NCBI GenBank assembly: GCA_036170435.1 | Contig: JAVHPF010000015.1 | Span: 1-21,029, forward strand | Direction of reading: 5' to 3' | Source of the DNA: JAQVPN01 sp036170435 | Lineage (GTDB): Bacteria > Patescibacteriota > Gracilibacteria > BD1-5 > UBA6164 | Length of the DNA stretch: 21,029 bases | Shown here: positions 1 to 8,296 of the stretch, piece by piece | How positions within the stretch are numbered: position 1 is the first letter of the stretch | Layout: the number at the start of each line of letters is the position of its first letter | Position numbers and translations under genes: made by a program | The notes under the pieces: model-generated | What the model was told of the DNA's origin: nothing | The model's input: only the letters and a program-made list of their open reading frames with translations | Databases searched by the model: none

Positions 1-405
1 GGTTCTTATGTACTTTCAGCTTGATTTTATGATGCTTATTATAAAAAAGCTTCACAAGTTAGAACACTAATTAGAGAAGATTTTGATAAAGCATTCACTC
101 AAGTTGATGCAATAATCTCTCCAGTTTCTCCAAATGTTGCTTGGAAAATAGGTGAAAAAATAGATGATCCATTAAAGATGTATCTATCAGATGCCTACAC
201 AATTCCAGCTTCTCTAGCAGGACTTCCAGGAATTTCTGTTCCAGCTGGTTTTGCTATTTCAGAAGATGCCGAAAAAGAAGAGCTTCCAGTAGGTTTACAC
301 ATCTTAACTCCTCAATTTGAAGAAGAAAGAGTTCTTGAAATTGCTCATGTTTTTGAGACCGGGACTCCTTGGTCAAAAATATCACCAAAAGGTTTTGAAG
401 ATTAA
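1..405 (+). CDS. gatA: Glu-tRNA(Gln)/Asp-tRNA(Asn) amidotransferase subunit A, C-terminal part
   Basis: This is the last 134 residues of GatA, cut by the window start. GatA is the amidase subunit of GatCAB, which makes Gln-tRNA(Gln) or Asn-tRNA(Asn) by transamidation of mischarged Glu- or Asp-tRNA. The recognisable family stretch is SYVLSAGFYDAYYKKA near the start, followed by a DAIISP motif and the segment TIPASLAGLPGISVPAG, which lines the amidase fold. The glycine in LSAG is encoded by TGA (22-24) at a position where the family has glycine. That is direct evidence for UGA = Gly. The end EFEEERVLEIAHVFE-like helix (here QFEEERVLEIAHVFE) is the normal GatA C-terminus, and the stop is TAA. 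The catalytic Ser-Ser-Lys residues lie outside the window. A tRNA-Gln gene occurs at 11577. Confidence 0.95.
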
Positions 406-417
406 AATACCAAATTT

Positions 418-446
418 TTGCAAAATAAAACTAAATATAGTAAAAT
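418..446 (+). promoter_or_regulatory. Candidate promoter TTGCAA-17-TAAAAT
   Basis: TTGCAA at 418-423 and TAAAAT at 441-446 with 17 bases between them, 30 bases before the start of the 192-aa gene. The same -35 hexamer recurs at other promoters in this window (9668, 18520, 19544). Confidence 0.4.
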
Positions 447-476
447 GTATTTAGTTTTATTTTTAATTAAAAAATT

Positions 477-1055
477 ATGTCTATAGAAAAAAATGAAAAG
501 CAAGATTTGAACGGGGAAGCTTTTAAAAAAGAATTTTGAGATAAAATGACTGATATGAGCCCTGATGAAAAGAATTTACTTGGGGAATTAGGGAGTAATT
601 TTGATAGTGAAACAAAAGATTTAAAATGAGCTTTTAATAAAACAGTTGATGATAAAGTAAATAAAAATTTATCTAATTTATGAGCAGAAGATAAAGAAAA
701 ATTAAAATCATTAAAAGAATGAATGCTTAAAAATCCAAATGATTTAAAAGAAATGGCTAGTGCACTTGCCGAAATAAATTCTATTATTTGAACAGATGTT
801 GCAGAAAATTCTAGACAAGCAAAAGATTATCAAGCAACTCAAGAACAAACAACTAAACAAAATTCTAAATTACAAGAATTTAAAGACGAATTTTCTAAAA
901 TGCTTACTAAATCAAGAGACATTGTAAAACAAAATCAAGATAAAGCAAAACAAGCAAATAATGCTTGAGCTGAAGAACAAAAACAAGTTGGACAAAAAGC
1001 TGAAGCTAATTTATTAAGTGAATGGCCTGAAGGTACAAATGAAAAGAAATCATAA
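477..1055 (+). CDS. Unrecognised charged, helical 192-aa protein
   Basis: I do not recognise this protein. Reading TGA as Gly gives 192 residues from ATG 477 to TAA 1053; under the standard code it would be broken several times (for example at KEF-TGA-DKM, LK-TGA-AF, NL-TGA-AED). It is rich in Lys, Glu, Asn and Gln, with no cysteine, no membrane segment and no signal peptide. Long amphipathic helices are likely, with a coiled-coil-like stretch around residues 115-175 (QTTKQNSKLQEFKDEF onward). No Shine-Dalgarno sequence precedes the start. It follows gatA by 71 bases with its own candidate promoter and ends in a hairpin shared with the convergent 64-aa gene. A cytoplasmic structural or adaptor role is possible but is only a guess. 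Confidence 0.75.
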
Positions 1056-1081
1056 AAAAAGAAGCTTAAGCTTCTTTTTTT
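1056..1081. terminator. Bidirectional terminator hairpin between convergent genes
   Basis: A perfect palindrome GAAGCTTAAGCTTC at 1061-1074 is flanked by A-run (1054-1060) and T-run (1075-1081), so it can terminate transcription in both directions. The stop codon of the minus-strand 64-aa gene (1066-1068) lies at the centre of the stem. Confidence 0.75.
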
Positions 1082-1260
1082 GAAGTTTCTCCAAATAATA
1101 ATTTGTAATCTTCTATAGCTCTTAAATGTCTTTTCTCTTTTTCACATTCTAATCATTCTTCTTCACGCAAACTTATCACTTCATGTAAAAGTTTTTCATA
1201 ATTAGCTAAATCTTCTGGGTCAATTTCTCACATTTTTTTTATTTCGTCCTCTAAACTCAT
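1066..1260 (-). CDS. Unrecognised small acidic/basic 64-aa protein
   Basis: A 64-residue ORF beginning MSLEDEIKKMGEIDPEDLAN and ending GETSKKEA, with two in-frame TGA codons read as Gly (MGE and EEGLE). It is predominantly helical and strongly charged (many Glu and Lys), has one cysteine and no membrane segment. I do not recognise the family. It is preceded by a good promoter-like pair (TTGACA, 1313-1318; TATATT, 1289-1294) that starts just downstream of the comEC stop codon, so it is probably its own transcription unit. Its last codons form half of the terminator stem shared with the convergent 192-aa gene. No Shine-Dalgarno is visible. Confidence 0.65.
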
Positions 1261-1288
1261 AGTTTTTGATATTAAGAAATATTTTTAT

Positions 1289-1318
1289 AATATATAATTG
1301 AATATATTTTTCTGTCAA
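1289..1318 (-). promoter_or_regulatory. Candidate sigma-70-type promoter for the 64-aa gene
   Basis: On the minus strand TTGACA (1313-1318) is followed after 18 bases by TATATT (1289-1294), about 30 bases upstream of the ATG at 1260. The -35 is a consensus match. Confidence 0.5.
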
Positions 1319-1322
1319 TTTT

Positions 1323-2879
1323 TTAGTTTGCTTCTTTTTTTGTTTCTTGAAAATATAAAATCAAAAACACTAAAATTATATAATAGAAACTTAGAAAATA
1401 AAATGCAAAATCTTGTAAATCTATTTTCAAAACACTATAGTAAAAATTTCAGAAAAAATGTGCAATTTCAAGTATGTAAGCTAAAAATCCCCGAGCAATA
1501 AATCAGATATAATAAGCTAAATTAGTAGAAAAAAATGAAACTAAAACAGATATAAATCAAAAAAGCATAGTAAAAGGCAGAGTCCATCAGATGGCTAGAT
1601 TGGCTAGTGGTGCAAGTAGAGAAACTTGGCCAAAATATACTATCATTATTGGAAGAGTAAAAGAAAAAGCAGATAGAGTCAAAACAAAACTCTCTCTTAT
1701 CGCTAGTATTTTTGGTAGGAATTTAAATATTTTATCAAAGAAGTTTTTTGTATAAATAAGCCCAAGAACTGCGAGGAAACTCAACTGAAAACTTATATCA
1801 TAGTTTATAATCAAAGGATTGTATAAAACTAATAAAAAAGCTGATAGAGTAAGTATAACAAAACTATTTCAACTTCTTCCAGAAACAAGTATATAGTAAG
1901 CCAAAAGTCACATAATAGCAGCTCTGAATGCGGCAATATTATCTCAAACTATTGCTACAAAAGATATTACTCAAATACTTATGAAAATAGTTCTGAAAAA
2001 TATTGGAAAAATTTTCAAAATATAGCTTAAAAATACTATAATAATTGTTATATTGAAACCACTTACTGCAACTATATGAGTTAGTCCAGAATTATTGAAA
2101 TCACTTTGTAAATCTTTTGATAAATCAGATCTTTCTCAAATCAAAATTCAAGAAAGTAATGTTGCTTCATTTTGGGGAAAAATAGTTTTTATAGCAACTA
2201 AAAATTTCTCTCTTATGAAATCTAGAAATTTTTCTATTTCATTTTTTGGGTAGCTTCAAATAGTTTCATAAGAATACAAATAACTTGTAGAAAAAACTCA
2301 TTTTGATTCCATGAATTTTTCATAATTGAAATTTGGAGAGAAATTCTCTATTTTTTCTAATTTCGTTTTGCTTTTAATTATACTTTTATTTGCAAGTGGA
2401 TAATTTCCAGGAATTTTTAGAAGGATTTTAATTTTTTTAAGCTCCAGCTCCCCCTTAGTCCCTCGCTCAACTTGAGGTGGAAAGTGAGCGACAAGCGAAC
2501 TAGGGGGACTTATTTTTTCTAATCTTGCTACATAACTTGTATAATTTTCAGTTTTTTTATAAAGAGATTCTATACTTGCTTCAATTTCTAGATTTTCTCA
2601 GATATATGGAGATATTATATTTTGTTTTTCTTGAATTTTATCTAAATTATAGCTAGAATAGGCAAGTCATAAAAGCAATCAAATAAAACTTATTATAAAA
2701 TATAGTCCAAATTTTTTTGAATACAAAAATAGTAATATCATAAAAAATGCTGATATTACTATTATAATAAGTGAAATATAAAAATTTTCTATAATGTTAC
2801 TTAAAAAAATGGCACAAATAAAAGATGATATAAAAAATACAAAGCTATAGTGATATAATTTTATATTATTTGGTATCAT
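1323..2879 (-). CDS. comEC: ComEC/Rec2-like DNA uptake channel protein
   Basis: A 518-aa polytopic membrane protein, readable only with TGA = Gly. The N-terminal ~75 residues hold two or three hydrophobic segments, then a soluble region (about residues 85-210), then the competence domain with the family signatures SGLTHIVAVSGFN and NYDISFQLSFLAVLGLI and many membrane helices to the C-terminus. ComEC forms the inner-membrane channel that brings single-stranded DNA into the cell during transformation. The protein ends right after the competence domain with QETKKEAN; the C-terminal metallo-beta-lactamase domain found in full-length ComEC (Bacillus type, over 700 aa) is absent. A palindromic repeat (2442-2510) lies inside the gene in frame and adds about 23 residues to the soluble region. 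No clear SD precedes the ATG at 2879. Confidence 0.85.
2442..2510. repeat. Palindromic repeat inserted in frame in comEC
   Basis: A GC-richer island in AT-rich coding sequence. Its ends are imperfect inverted repeats (CTCCCCCTTAGTCC at one end, complement of AACTAGGGGGACT at the other) with an inner stem CGCTCA/TGAGCG (about 2464-2469 and 2484-2489). On the comEC strand it stays open and encodes roughly SPPSSLVAHFPPQ followed by VERGTKGELEL. The comEC frame before and after it is the same. Confidence 0.75.
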
Positions 2880-2908
2880 CTTAAAATATATTAGAAATAT
2901 ATATTATT

Positions 2909-2998
2909 CCCCTCTCGCCTTTGAGGAGACAAGTGAAGAAAGGAGTGTTTACACGACTATTCTGAAGTTGGAGCGAAGCAGGGGTTATAGGGGTGAGG
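2909..2998. repeat. Intergenic palindromic repeat (CCCTCTCC/GGGGTGAGG type) with internal insert
   Basis: It begins CCCCTCTCGCCTTTGAGGAGA and ends AGGGGTTATAGGGGTGAGG. These are the two halves of the same element seen at 3911-3943, but here about 50 extra bases separate them. It fills the gap between the comEC start and the lgt stop. Confidence 0.65.
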
Positions 2999-3005
2999 TT
3001 TTTAT

Positions 3006-3788
3006 TTATTCAATAGTTTCATAATTTTTTGGGAATTTGTATATTTTATACAATTGAATACCAGCAAAAATCATAAAAAATATTGCTGCAAATTGTGTAA
3101 AATTTATCCCTATATAAGTTTTGAAGAAATCTATTTTTCCTGAGAAAACTTCTAAAACCAAAAGTAGGCTAGAGAATACAAAAAGTGCTAAATATCATAT
3201 AAGTCATCTAATTTTTACGAAAAGTGCAAGTATATAAAATCCAGAAAAAAGCATTAAACTAAAAAATGAATAAAAAAGTGCAAGAGGGAAAATTGGTACT
3301 TCATAAGGAACTGGTGAGAAAGGATTTGTGTAAAGCATTTCTATACCAAAACTTGTATCTCTTCAATAAACTTGTCCTCATAAAAAAGCTCAAATATAAG
3401 CGAAAATTGCTACGAATAAGAAAGCTAAAACAGACGCATCTATATATTTCCCACTTTTTAAATTATATATTTTTAGAGTAGTGAATAGCATTACTAAAAA
3501 TCAAAATATAGCTCAAACAAGAGAAAAATTATAATCACTCATTATGAAAAATTCTATTGGATTTTTTATGAATTTGAAATCGCTCCATTGGCTGATTATA
3601 TAAAAAAGTCTTGAAAAAAAGAATACTGATAAGAAATACCAAATAAGTCTATTCAAAAAGAACGTTTCATTTATCCCAAATCTATGACAAAGTTTTTTCA
3701 GCATCCATAAAAATAAGAAAAAACTTATTGTTAGAGCAAGTCAGAAGCTATAAATATTTATTCAAAATAATTCAAAAAATGGAAACAT
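3006..3788 (-). CDS. lgt: Prolipoprotein diacylglyceryl transferase-like membrane protein
   Basis: 260 aa with about seven membrane helices, close to the normal Lgt length. Lgt moves diacylglycerol from phosphatidylglycerol to the lipobox cysteine of prolipoproteins in the inner membrane. Supporting signs: an N-terminus FFELFGINIYSFGLAL typical of the family, a central NFSLVGAIFG where Lgt usually has GGMSFHG, and AYIGAFLGGQVYGR, which matches the family signature (GxxGN-FINGExxGR) including its arginine. Several of these glycines are TGA. The usual histidine of the SFHG motif is not there (SLVG instead), so the protein is divergent and its activity is not certain. It is transcribed toward comEC with repeats on both sides. 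I rate the family likely and the exact activity less so. Confidence 0.65.
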
Positions 3789-3831
3789 GAGTTTTATTGT
3801 TATAAAATATAAGCCCTTATCTTAATATCAG

Positions 3832-3868
3832 CCCTCACCCCCGACCCCTCTCCTTATAGGCGAGGGGA
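3832..3868. repeat. Palindromic repeat, copy in inverted orientation
   Basis: CCCTCACCCCCGACCCCTCT through CGAGGGGA. It is an inverted copy of 3911-3943 and forms a stem CCCCTCTCC...GGCGAGGGG. It lies upstream of lgt in the intergenic space before efp. Confidence 0.7.
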
Positions 3869-3910
3869 GATTAGTAGGAAAATTCATTTTTAATATTTAT
3901 TCCTTCTTGT

Positions 3911-3943
3911 TCCCTCTCCTCTAAGGAGAGGGCTAGGGTGAGG
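3911..3943. repeat. Palindromic repeat, second copy
   Basis: TCCCTCTCCTCTAAGGAGAG followed by GGCTAGGGTGAGG. An internal stem CCCTCTCCT/AGGAGAGGG is followed by the conserved tail. Together with 3832-3868 it makes a large inverted pair that could form a hairpin downstream of efp. Confidence 0.7.
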
Positions 3944-3962
3944 TTGTTCTAAAGAGTAGCCT

Positions 3963-4424
3963 CTAAGCTCTTCATAAGTATGATTTTTCTTTTGTATCTA
4001 CTTTTACTTTATCTCAAATAGCTACAAATAGAGGAACTTGAATAACAAGACCAGTAGATAGAGTTGCTGGTTTTTTTCATCCAGTTGCTGTATTTCCTTT
4101 TTCTCCTGGTGGAGTATCTGTTACTTCTAGAGTTACACTTGGTTCTAAAGTAATATTTATAGGTAATCCGTTATATTCTTGTAAAACTACTTTATCTCAT
4201 TCAGTTAAGAATAATTTAGCAGTTCCAACTACTTTTTCACTAAGTGAAACTTGATCATAAGTTTCTTTATTCATGAAAAAATATTCAGTTCCGTCAGAAT
4301 ATAAATATTCATAATTAGAAGATGAAACTTCAGCTTCTTCAAATTTATCAACTTCTCTAAAAGTAAGTCCAGAAAGTGAATTTCAAGTAACTAGATTTCT
4401 TAGAGTTATTTTTTCCATTCATTT
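3963..4424 (-). CDS. efp: Elongation factor P, N-terminus lost in assembly gap
   Basis: The 153 visible codons cover domains II and III of EF-P, which enters the ribosomal E site and helps peptide bond formation at proline stretches. Clear family stretches are RNLVTGNSLSGLTFREVDKF, EYLYSDGTEYFFMNKETY and PGEKGNTATGGKKPATLSTG, ending VPLFVAIGDKVKVDTKEKSY-LGRA, then TAG. Six of the 14 visible glycines are TGA. Domain I with the modified lysine or arginine lies in the N run. By comparison with normal EF-P about 45-50 residues are missing, so the true gap must be longer than the 100 N shown. The 3' side faces the repeat pair at 3832-3943. Confidence 0.95.
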
Positions 4425-4524
4425 NNNNNNNNNNNNNNNNNNNNNNNNNNNNNNNNNNNNNNNNNNNNNNNNNNNNNNNNNNNNNNNNNNNNNNNNNNNN
4501 NNNNNNNNNNNNNNNNNNNNNNNN
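4425..4524. other. Assembly gap (100 N)
   Basis: Exactly 100 N. It removes the start of efp and the spacer to rny. The size is a placeholder, because EF-P alone needs more than 100 bases here. Confidence 0.98.
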
Positions 4525-6078
4525 TTATTTAGCGTATTCTATTACTCTTTTTTCTCTTATCAGGTTTACTTTTACTTCACCTGGATAATTTAGATTATCT
4601 TTTATATTCATTGCTATTTCACGAGCTAAGTCCATTGCTTCCATATCATTTACTGTATCAGCATCAACTATAACTCTTATTTCTCTACCAGCACTTATTG
4701 CGTAAGCTTTTGATACTCCAGAAAAACTTTGAACAAGCGCTTCCATTTCTTGAACTCTTTTTATATATTGTTCAATATTTTCTCTTCTAGCACCAGGTCT
4801 AACAGAACTTATTGCATCAGCAATTTGAACTACAAGAGCTTCAATAGAAATAGAAAAATGTTCACCGTGGTGATTTTCTATCATATCTATAACTTTTTCA
4901 TTCATTCCGTATTTTCTAGCTAATTTCCCTCAAATTTCAGGGTGAGTTCATTCTATATCATGGTCTAGAGCTTTTCCTATATCATGAAGTAATCATCATT
5001 TTTTGATTAAACTTACATCTAGATTTAGGTCTTTAGCTAAACTTTCAGCTATAACTGCAACTTCTATAGAATGTTTCAAAATATTTTGTCCGTAAGATGT
5101 TCTGAATCTTAATTTACCAATTATAGGAAGTAAATCAGAAGGAATATCTGTAATACCAAGTTCATCAGCAGCTTGTTGACCAAGTTCTCTAAGTAGATTT
5201 TGACTTTCTGCATTTGTTGCTTCTACAACTTCTTCAATTCTAGCTGGTTGAATTCTACCATCTTCTAGTAATTTTTCTAGTGATTTTTTAGCAATATATC
5301 TTCTAAATAAATCAAAAGCTGAAATAAATACAGTATCTGGAGTATCGTCTATAATCAAAGCTACTCAAGTTGCTCTTTCAAAAGCTACTATATTTCTTCA
5401 TTCTTTACCTATAAGTTTACCTTTTATTTCATCATTTGGAAGAGTTATAACAGTAGTTGTAACTTCATTTGTTACATCTCAAGCATATTGTTGAATAGAC
5501 TTAATTAGTATTTCACGAGCCATTTCTACTTTTCTTTCTTCTACTTTTTTTCTAGCATTTTCAATTAATGCAATTCCTTCATCAGAATATCTACTTGAAA
5601 CTTGTTTTAAAAATAATTCTTTTGCTTCTTCTTCACTTAATTTTGAAATTTCAGCTAATTTAGTATCAAGTTCTGATACTTTTTCAGCTAATTTTTTCTT
5701 AGATTCTTCAACTTCTTGTTCCTTTTCTAAGATAAAATTTTGTTTTTTTTCTATTTCTTCTAATTTTTTTTCTAGTTTTTCTTCCTTTTCTAGAAGCCTT
5801 TCTTCTAATTTTTCAGCTTTTTTTAAAAGTTCATTTGATTCAGATTTTGCTGAATTTAGAGTTTCTGAAGATTCTTTTCTAGCACTGTCTAGAATCTCAT
5901 CTCTCTTTTTTTCTGCATCTCTTATAAGCTCTTCTCTTTTATTTTGAGCTTCCTTTAACATATTTTCAGATTTAGAAACACCATTTTTGGCATTCTTGTC
6001 TTCTATTATCTTTTGCATAGCAAAAGTGACAGCTCATCCAAGAGCTAGTCATAGTACAACTAGTATTATTTGGTACAT
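4525..6078 (-). CDS. rny: Ribonuclease Y
   Basis: 517 aa, the usual length for RNase Y, the membrane-anchored endoribonuclease that starts mRNA decay. Order of parts: an N-terminal membrane helix (YQIILVVLGLALGGAVTFAM), a long charged coiled coil (about residues 25-170), a KH RNA-binding domain with GKLIGKEGRNI (about residue 220), and an HD phosphohydrolase domain with LLHDIGKALDHD near residue 360 followed by HHGE. The C-terminus IEYAK is typical. TGA codes for Gly in many conserved places, for example the Gly-Gly before LLHDIGK and IGGKL, so under the standard code the gene would appear as four fragments. Start: ATG at 6078, needed for the membrane helix. No SD is seen. A TATAAT-like -10 lies at 6118-6123 on the minus strand. 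The stop codon touches the gap at 4524. Confidence 0.95.
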
Positions 6079-6232
6079 TATTTTGTAGTAATTAATTAAA
6101 AATTGGCTTAATCTTCTATTATAATTTTAGGTTTTTATATATGATTTTGCTTTATTTAGTGCTCTTAAATAATACTTTTTTATTGAAAAAGTCAAGAAAA
6201 AAAAAGATTTAAAAAAATATGCAGAATAAAAA

Positions 6233-6261
6233 TTTCAGAAATTAGAATTTATAGATATAAT
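6233..6261 (+). promoter_or_regulatory. Promoter of RNase P RNA
   Basis: A consensus -10 TATAAT at 6256-6261 with a weak -35 (TTCAGA, 6233-6238, spacer 17). The predicted start near 6268 coincides with the 5' strand of the P1 helix of the RNA. Confidence 0.6.
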
Positions 6262-6264
6262 ACC

Positions 6265-6680
6265 GACCGTGAGAGGAGATATCTACTGGCTTTTAAAAAA
6301 AAGCGAGAGGAAAGTCTGGACATCATGGGAAAATCCTAGCAGATAACGACTGCGGTCCTATAATAATCAATAAAATTAGGATACAGCTAGTGCCACAGAG
6401 ACAATACTAGGAAGTTTTCTTCCGAAAAGTGAAAAGCCAAAAAGTGTAATAATAACTAATTTTGAGATTTATTTTCAAGTAAGATATTATCTGCTATTTT
6501 TGGAGACTTGTAGTAATGCAAGAAGCTTGGTAAACCTTAGGAGATGCAACGAGAATGGTATTTTTATGAGATTCACTTTCCCTATTGTCATATAAAAATA
6601 TACTCGGCTTGAGCTTATGAGTGATTATAAGCCTAGATAGATTGATATCGAGATACAGAATCCGGCTTATTACTCTCACA
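6265..6680 (+). ncRNA. rnpB: RNase P RNA (catalytic subunit)
   Basis: This bacterial type A-like RNase P RNA matures the 5' ends of tRNAs. Conserved blocks are visible in order: GAGAGGAAAGTCTGGAC (6305-6321), GTGCCACAGAGACA (6390-6403), the GGAGATGCAACGAGAATGG region (about 6540-6558), and the 3' block ATACAGAATCCGGCTTAT (6653-6670). The ends pair as helix P1: GTGAGAG (6269-6275) with CTCTCAC (6673-6679). It sits between rny and adk and has a good -10 box directly upstream. The 3' flank is lost after 6683 in a gap, so its terminator cannot be seen. Confidence 0.93.
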
Positions 6681-6683
6681 AAT

Positions 6684-6783
6684 NNNNNNNNNNNNNNNNN
6701 NNNNNNNNNNNNNNNNNNNNNNNNNNNNNNNNNNNNNNNNNNNNNNNNNNNNNNNNNNNNNNNNNNNNNNNNNNNNNNNNNNN
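6684..6783. other. Assembly gap (100 N)
   Basis: Exactly 100 N between rnpB and the adenylate kinase gene; the start codon of the latter appears four bases after it. Any terminator or promoter between the two is lost. Confidence 0.98.
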
Positions 6784-6787
6784 TTTT

Positions 6788-7843
6788 ATGTACATAGTTT
6801 TAGCTTGAATACAATGATCTGGAAAAGGAACACAAGCAAGAATTTTAGAGAAAAAATATAATTTTGAGATTTTTGACACTGGTGCTCATATTAGAGAACT
6901 TGCAAAAGAAGACAGCGAATTAGGAAGAGAAATAAAAAGAACAATTGATGCAGGTAATTTAGTGACTATTGAAATTTTAGAAAAAGTTGTTTGAGAATTT
7001 ATAGCAAATCATTCATCTGATGCTAATATAATTTTTGATGGAATTCCAAGAAATCTAGAACAAAAGACATTTTTTGATAAAGTAGTAAAAGATTTCAAAA
7101 TAATTTACTTAAATCTTTCAAAAGAAGAATGAGAAAATAGAGTAATTTGAAGAAGAATTTGTTTCTCTTGTCGAGCAACTTATCCAAGAAATTATGAACA
7201 TAAATTTTGTGAAAAATGTTGAGGTAAATTATGAGTAAGAGTTGATGATTCTGATGATGCTGCTCTGCAAAAAAGAATAAATATATTTTTTCAAGAAACT
7301 GTTCCAGTTATTGAATCATATAGACTTGAGTGAAAAGTAATAGATATAGATGCATCACTTGAACCAGAAGAAGTAAATAAACTTATAGAAAAAGCTCTAA
7401 ATTTGGAAGATATAGAAACTTCAAGAATCAGAGAAGTTACAACAAGCGAAAAAGATTTATCAGAATTATCAAAATTATACAAAATTTTTGGTGAATGATA
7501 TGATATTTCATCTAGAAATATTTGATTTATCTATAACTCACCTAGAGATTACTTATTCGCTTATGAGCTTGAAGATAAACTTGTTTGAACTATAAGTTTG
7601 AGTATGTGTCTAAGTGCTGGTAAAAAACCATACATGATGATAGATAATTTCTGTGTAGATGAAAAATATAGATGAATTGGTATTGGTAAAGCATTACTTG
7701 AAAAATCTGAAAGCATAGCAAAAGCATATGGATGTTATAAAATGGTGCTTCTATCAAATAAAAGACATACAGAATTTCATAAAACATATGTTAAATTTGG
7801 ACTTGATTCAGATATAGCACTTGGATTTAAGAAATATATATAA
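6788..7843 (+). CDS. adk: Adenylate kinase fused to a GNAT N-acetyltransferase domain
   Basis: One uninterrupted 351-aa frame (TGA = Gly) encodes two enzymes. Residues 1-205 are adenylate kinase (ATP + AMP = 2 ADP): P-loop GIQGSGKGT (7-15), DTGAHIREL, the DGIPR AMP-binding motif (usually DGFPR), a zinc-type LID with Cys125, Cys128, Cys141 and Cys144, and RVDDSDDAALQKR. Residues about 213-351 are a GNAT acetyltransferase: VDEKYRGIGIGKALL (290-304) is the acetyl-CoA-binding motif, and HTEFHKTYVKFGL resembles the late GNAT motif. The P-loop glycine (GIQG) and the GNAT RGIG glycine are both TGA. Start: MYIVLAGIQGSGKG is a normal Adk N-terminus. The acetyl acceptor is unknown. No TAA or TAG separates the two parts, and there is no start codon or spacing suggesting two genes. 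Confidence 0.9.
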
Positions 7844-7849
7844 AAAAAT

Positions 7850-7876
7850 AAAGCGGAGTTTTACTCCGCATTTTTT
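7850..7876. terminator. Bidirectional terminator between adk-GNAT and the convergent gene
   Basis: Stem GCGGAGT (7853-7859) pairs with ACTCCGC (7863-7869), loop TTT, with A-run before and T-run after (7870-7877). The stop codon of the minus-strand gene (7861-7863) lies in the loop and stem. Confidence 0.8.
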
Positions 7877-8292
7877 TGTTCCATGTTTACTATAAAACCT
7901 TCAAGTCGAACTTTTTGAAAGCAAGCAATTATTCGCATATATTTTGATTCGGCTTCTTCAATGCCTTCATCAAAATCACTTGTTTTTATTTGACCGGGGA
8001 CACCCAAATAGATTCTATTTTGGTATACTTTTCGGTCATTTACTTTTATTGATACAGCATTTGTAGAAAATAAAGTATCACTTTTTAGTAAATTCGCTTT
8101 TATCAAATCAGACAAGTATTTTGGGTTAAATTTACTTAATCCATCAATATGCCGGAAAATTGATATATTTTCATTAATATACAGATATATTTTTGAAGAA
8201 TTTTCTCTGTAAATAATAAAACCTATGTTTATGTTTTCATTTGATTCCAAAATGTTTGTACTTAGTACAATTGGTCTTGTTTTGTGGTACAT
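7861..8292 (-). CDS. Unrecognised 143-aa protein, probably acquired by transfer
   Basis: I do not recognise this protein. It begins MYHKTRPIVLSTNILESNE, has no membrane segment, has a single cysteine near the end (IIACFQ), and looks like a mixed alpha/beta soluble domain. It differs from its neighbours in three visible ways. None of its six glycines is TGA, it uses CGG and CGA for four of its seven arginines where neighbours use AGA almost always, and it has a clear Shine-Dalgarno (AGGAG, eight bases before the ATG), which I do not see elsewhere in the window. It also has its own strong promoter. These signs suggest recent transfer from an organism with the standard code. A regulatory or sensing function is possible but not supported by a motif. 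Confidence 0.8.
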   Translation of the reverse strand: MYHKTRPIVLSTNILESNENINIGFIIYRENSSKIYLYINENISIFRHIDGLSKFNPKYLSDLIKANLLKSDTLFSTNAVSIKVNDRKVYQNRIYLGVPGQIKTSDFDEGIEEAESKYMRIIACFQKVRLEGFIVNMEQKNAE

Positions 8293-8296
8293 GGAT

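Noticed and set aside
3266..3481. Plus-strand Lys-rich open frame
   Set aside because: Antisense to the Lgt-like gene, no start context and an artificial composition.
2909..3943. Repeats as a CRISPR array
   Set aside because: Copies are few, palindromic, in both orientations and irregularly spaced, with no unique spacers of constant length.
4525..6018. RNase Y region as several pseudogene pieces
   Set aside because: The breaks are all TGA at conserved glycines; with code 25 the gene is intact at the normal length.
7410..7450. Adk and GNAT as two separate genes
   Set aside because: No TAA or TAG, no start codon with suitable position and no spacer at the junction; the frame is continuous.
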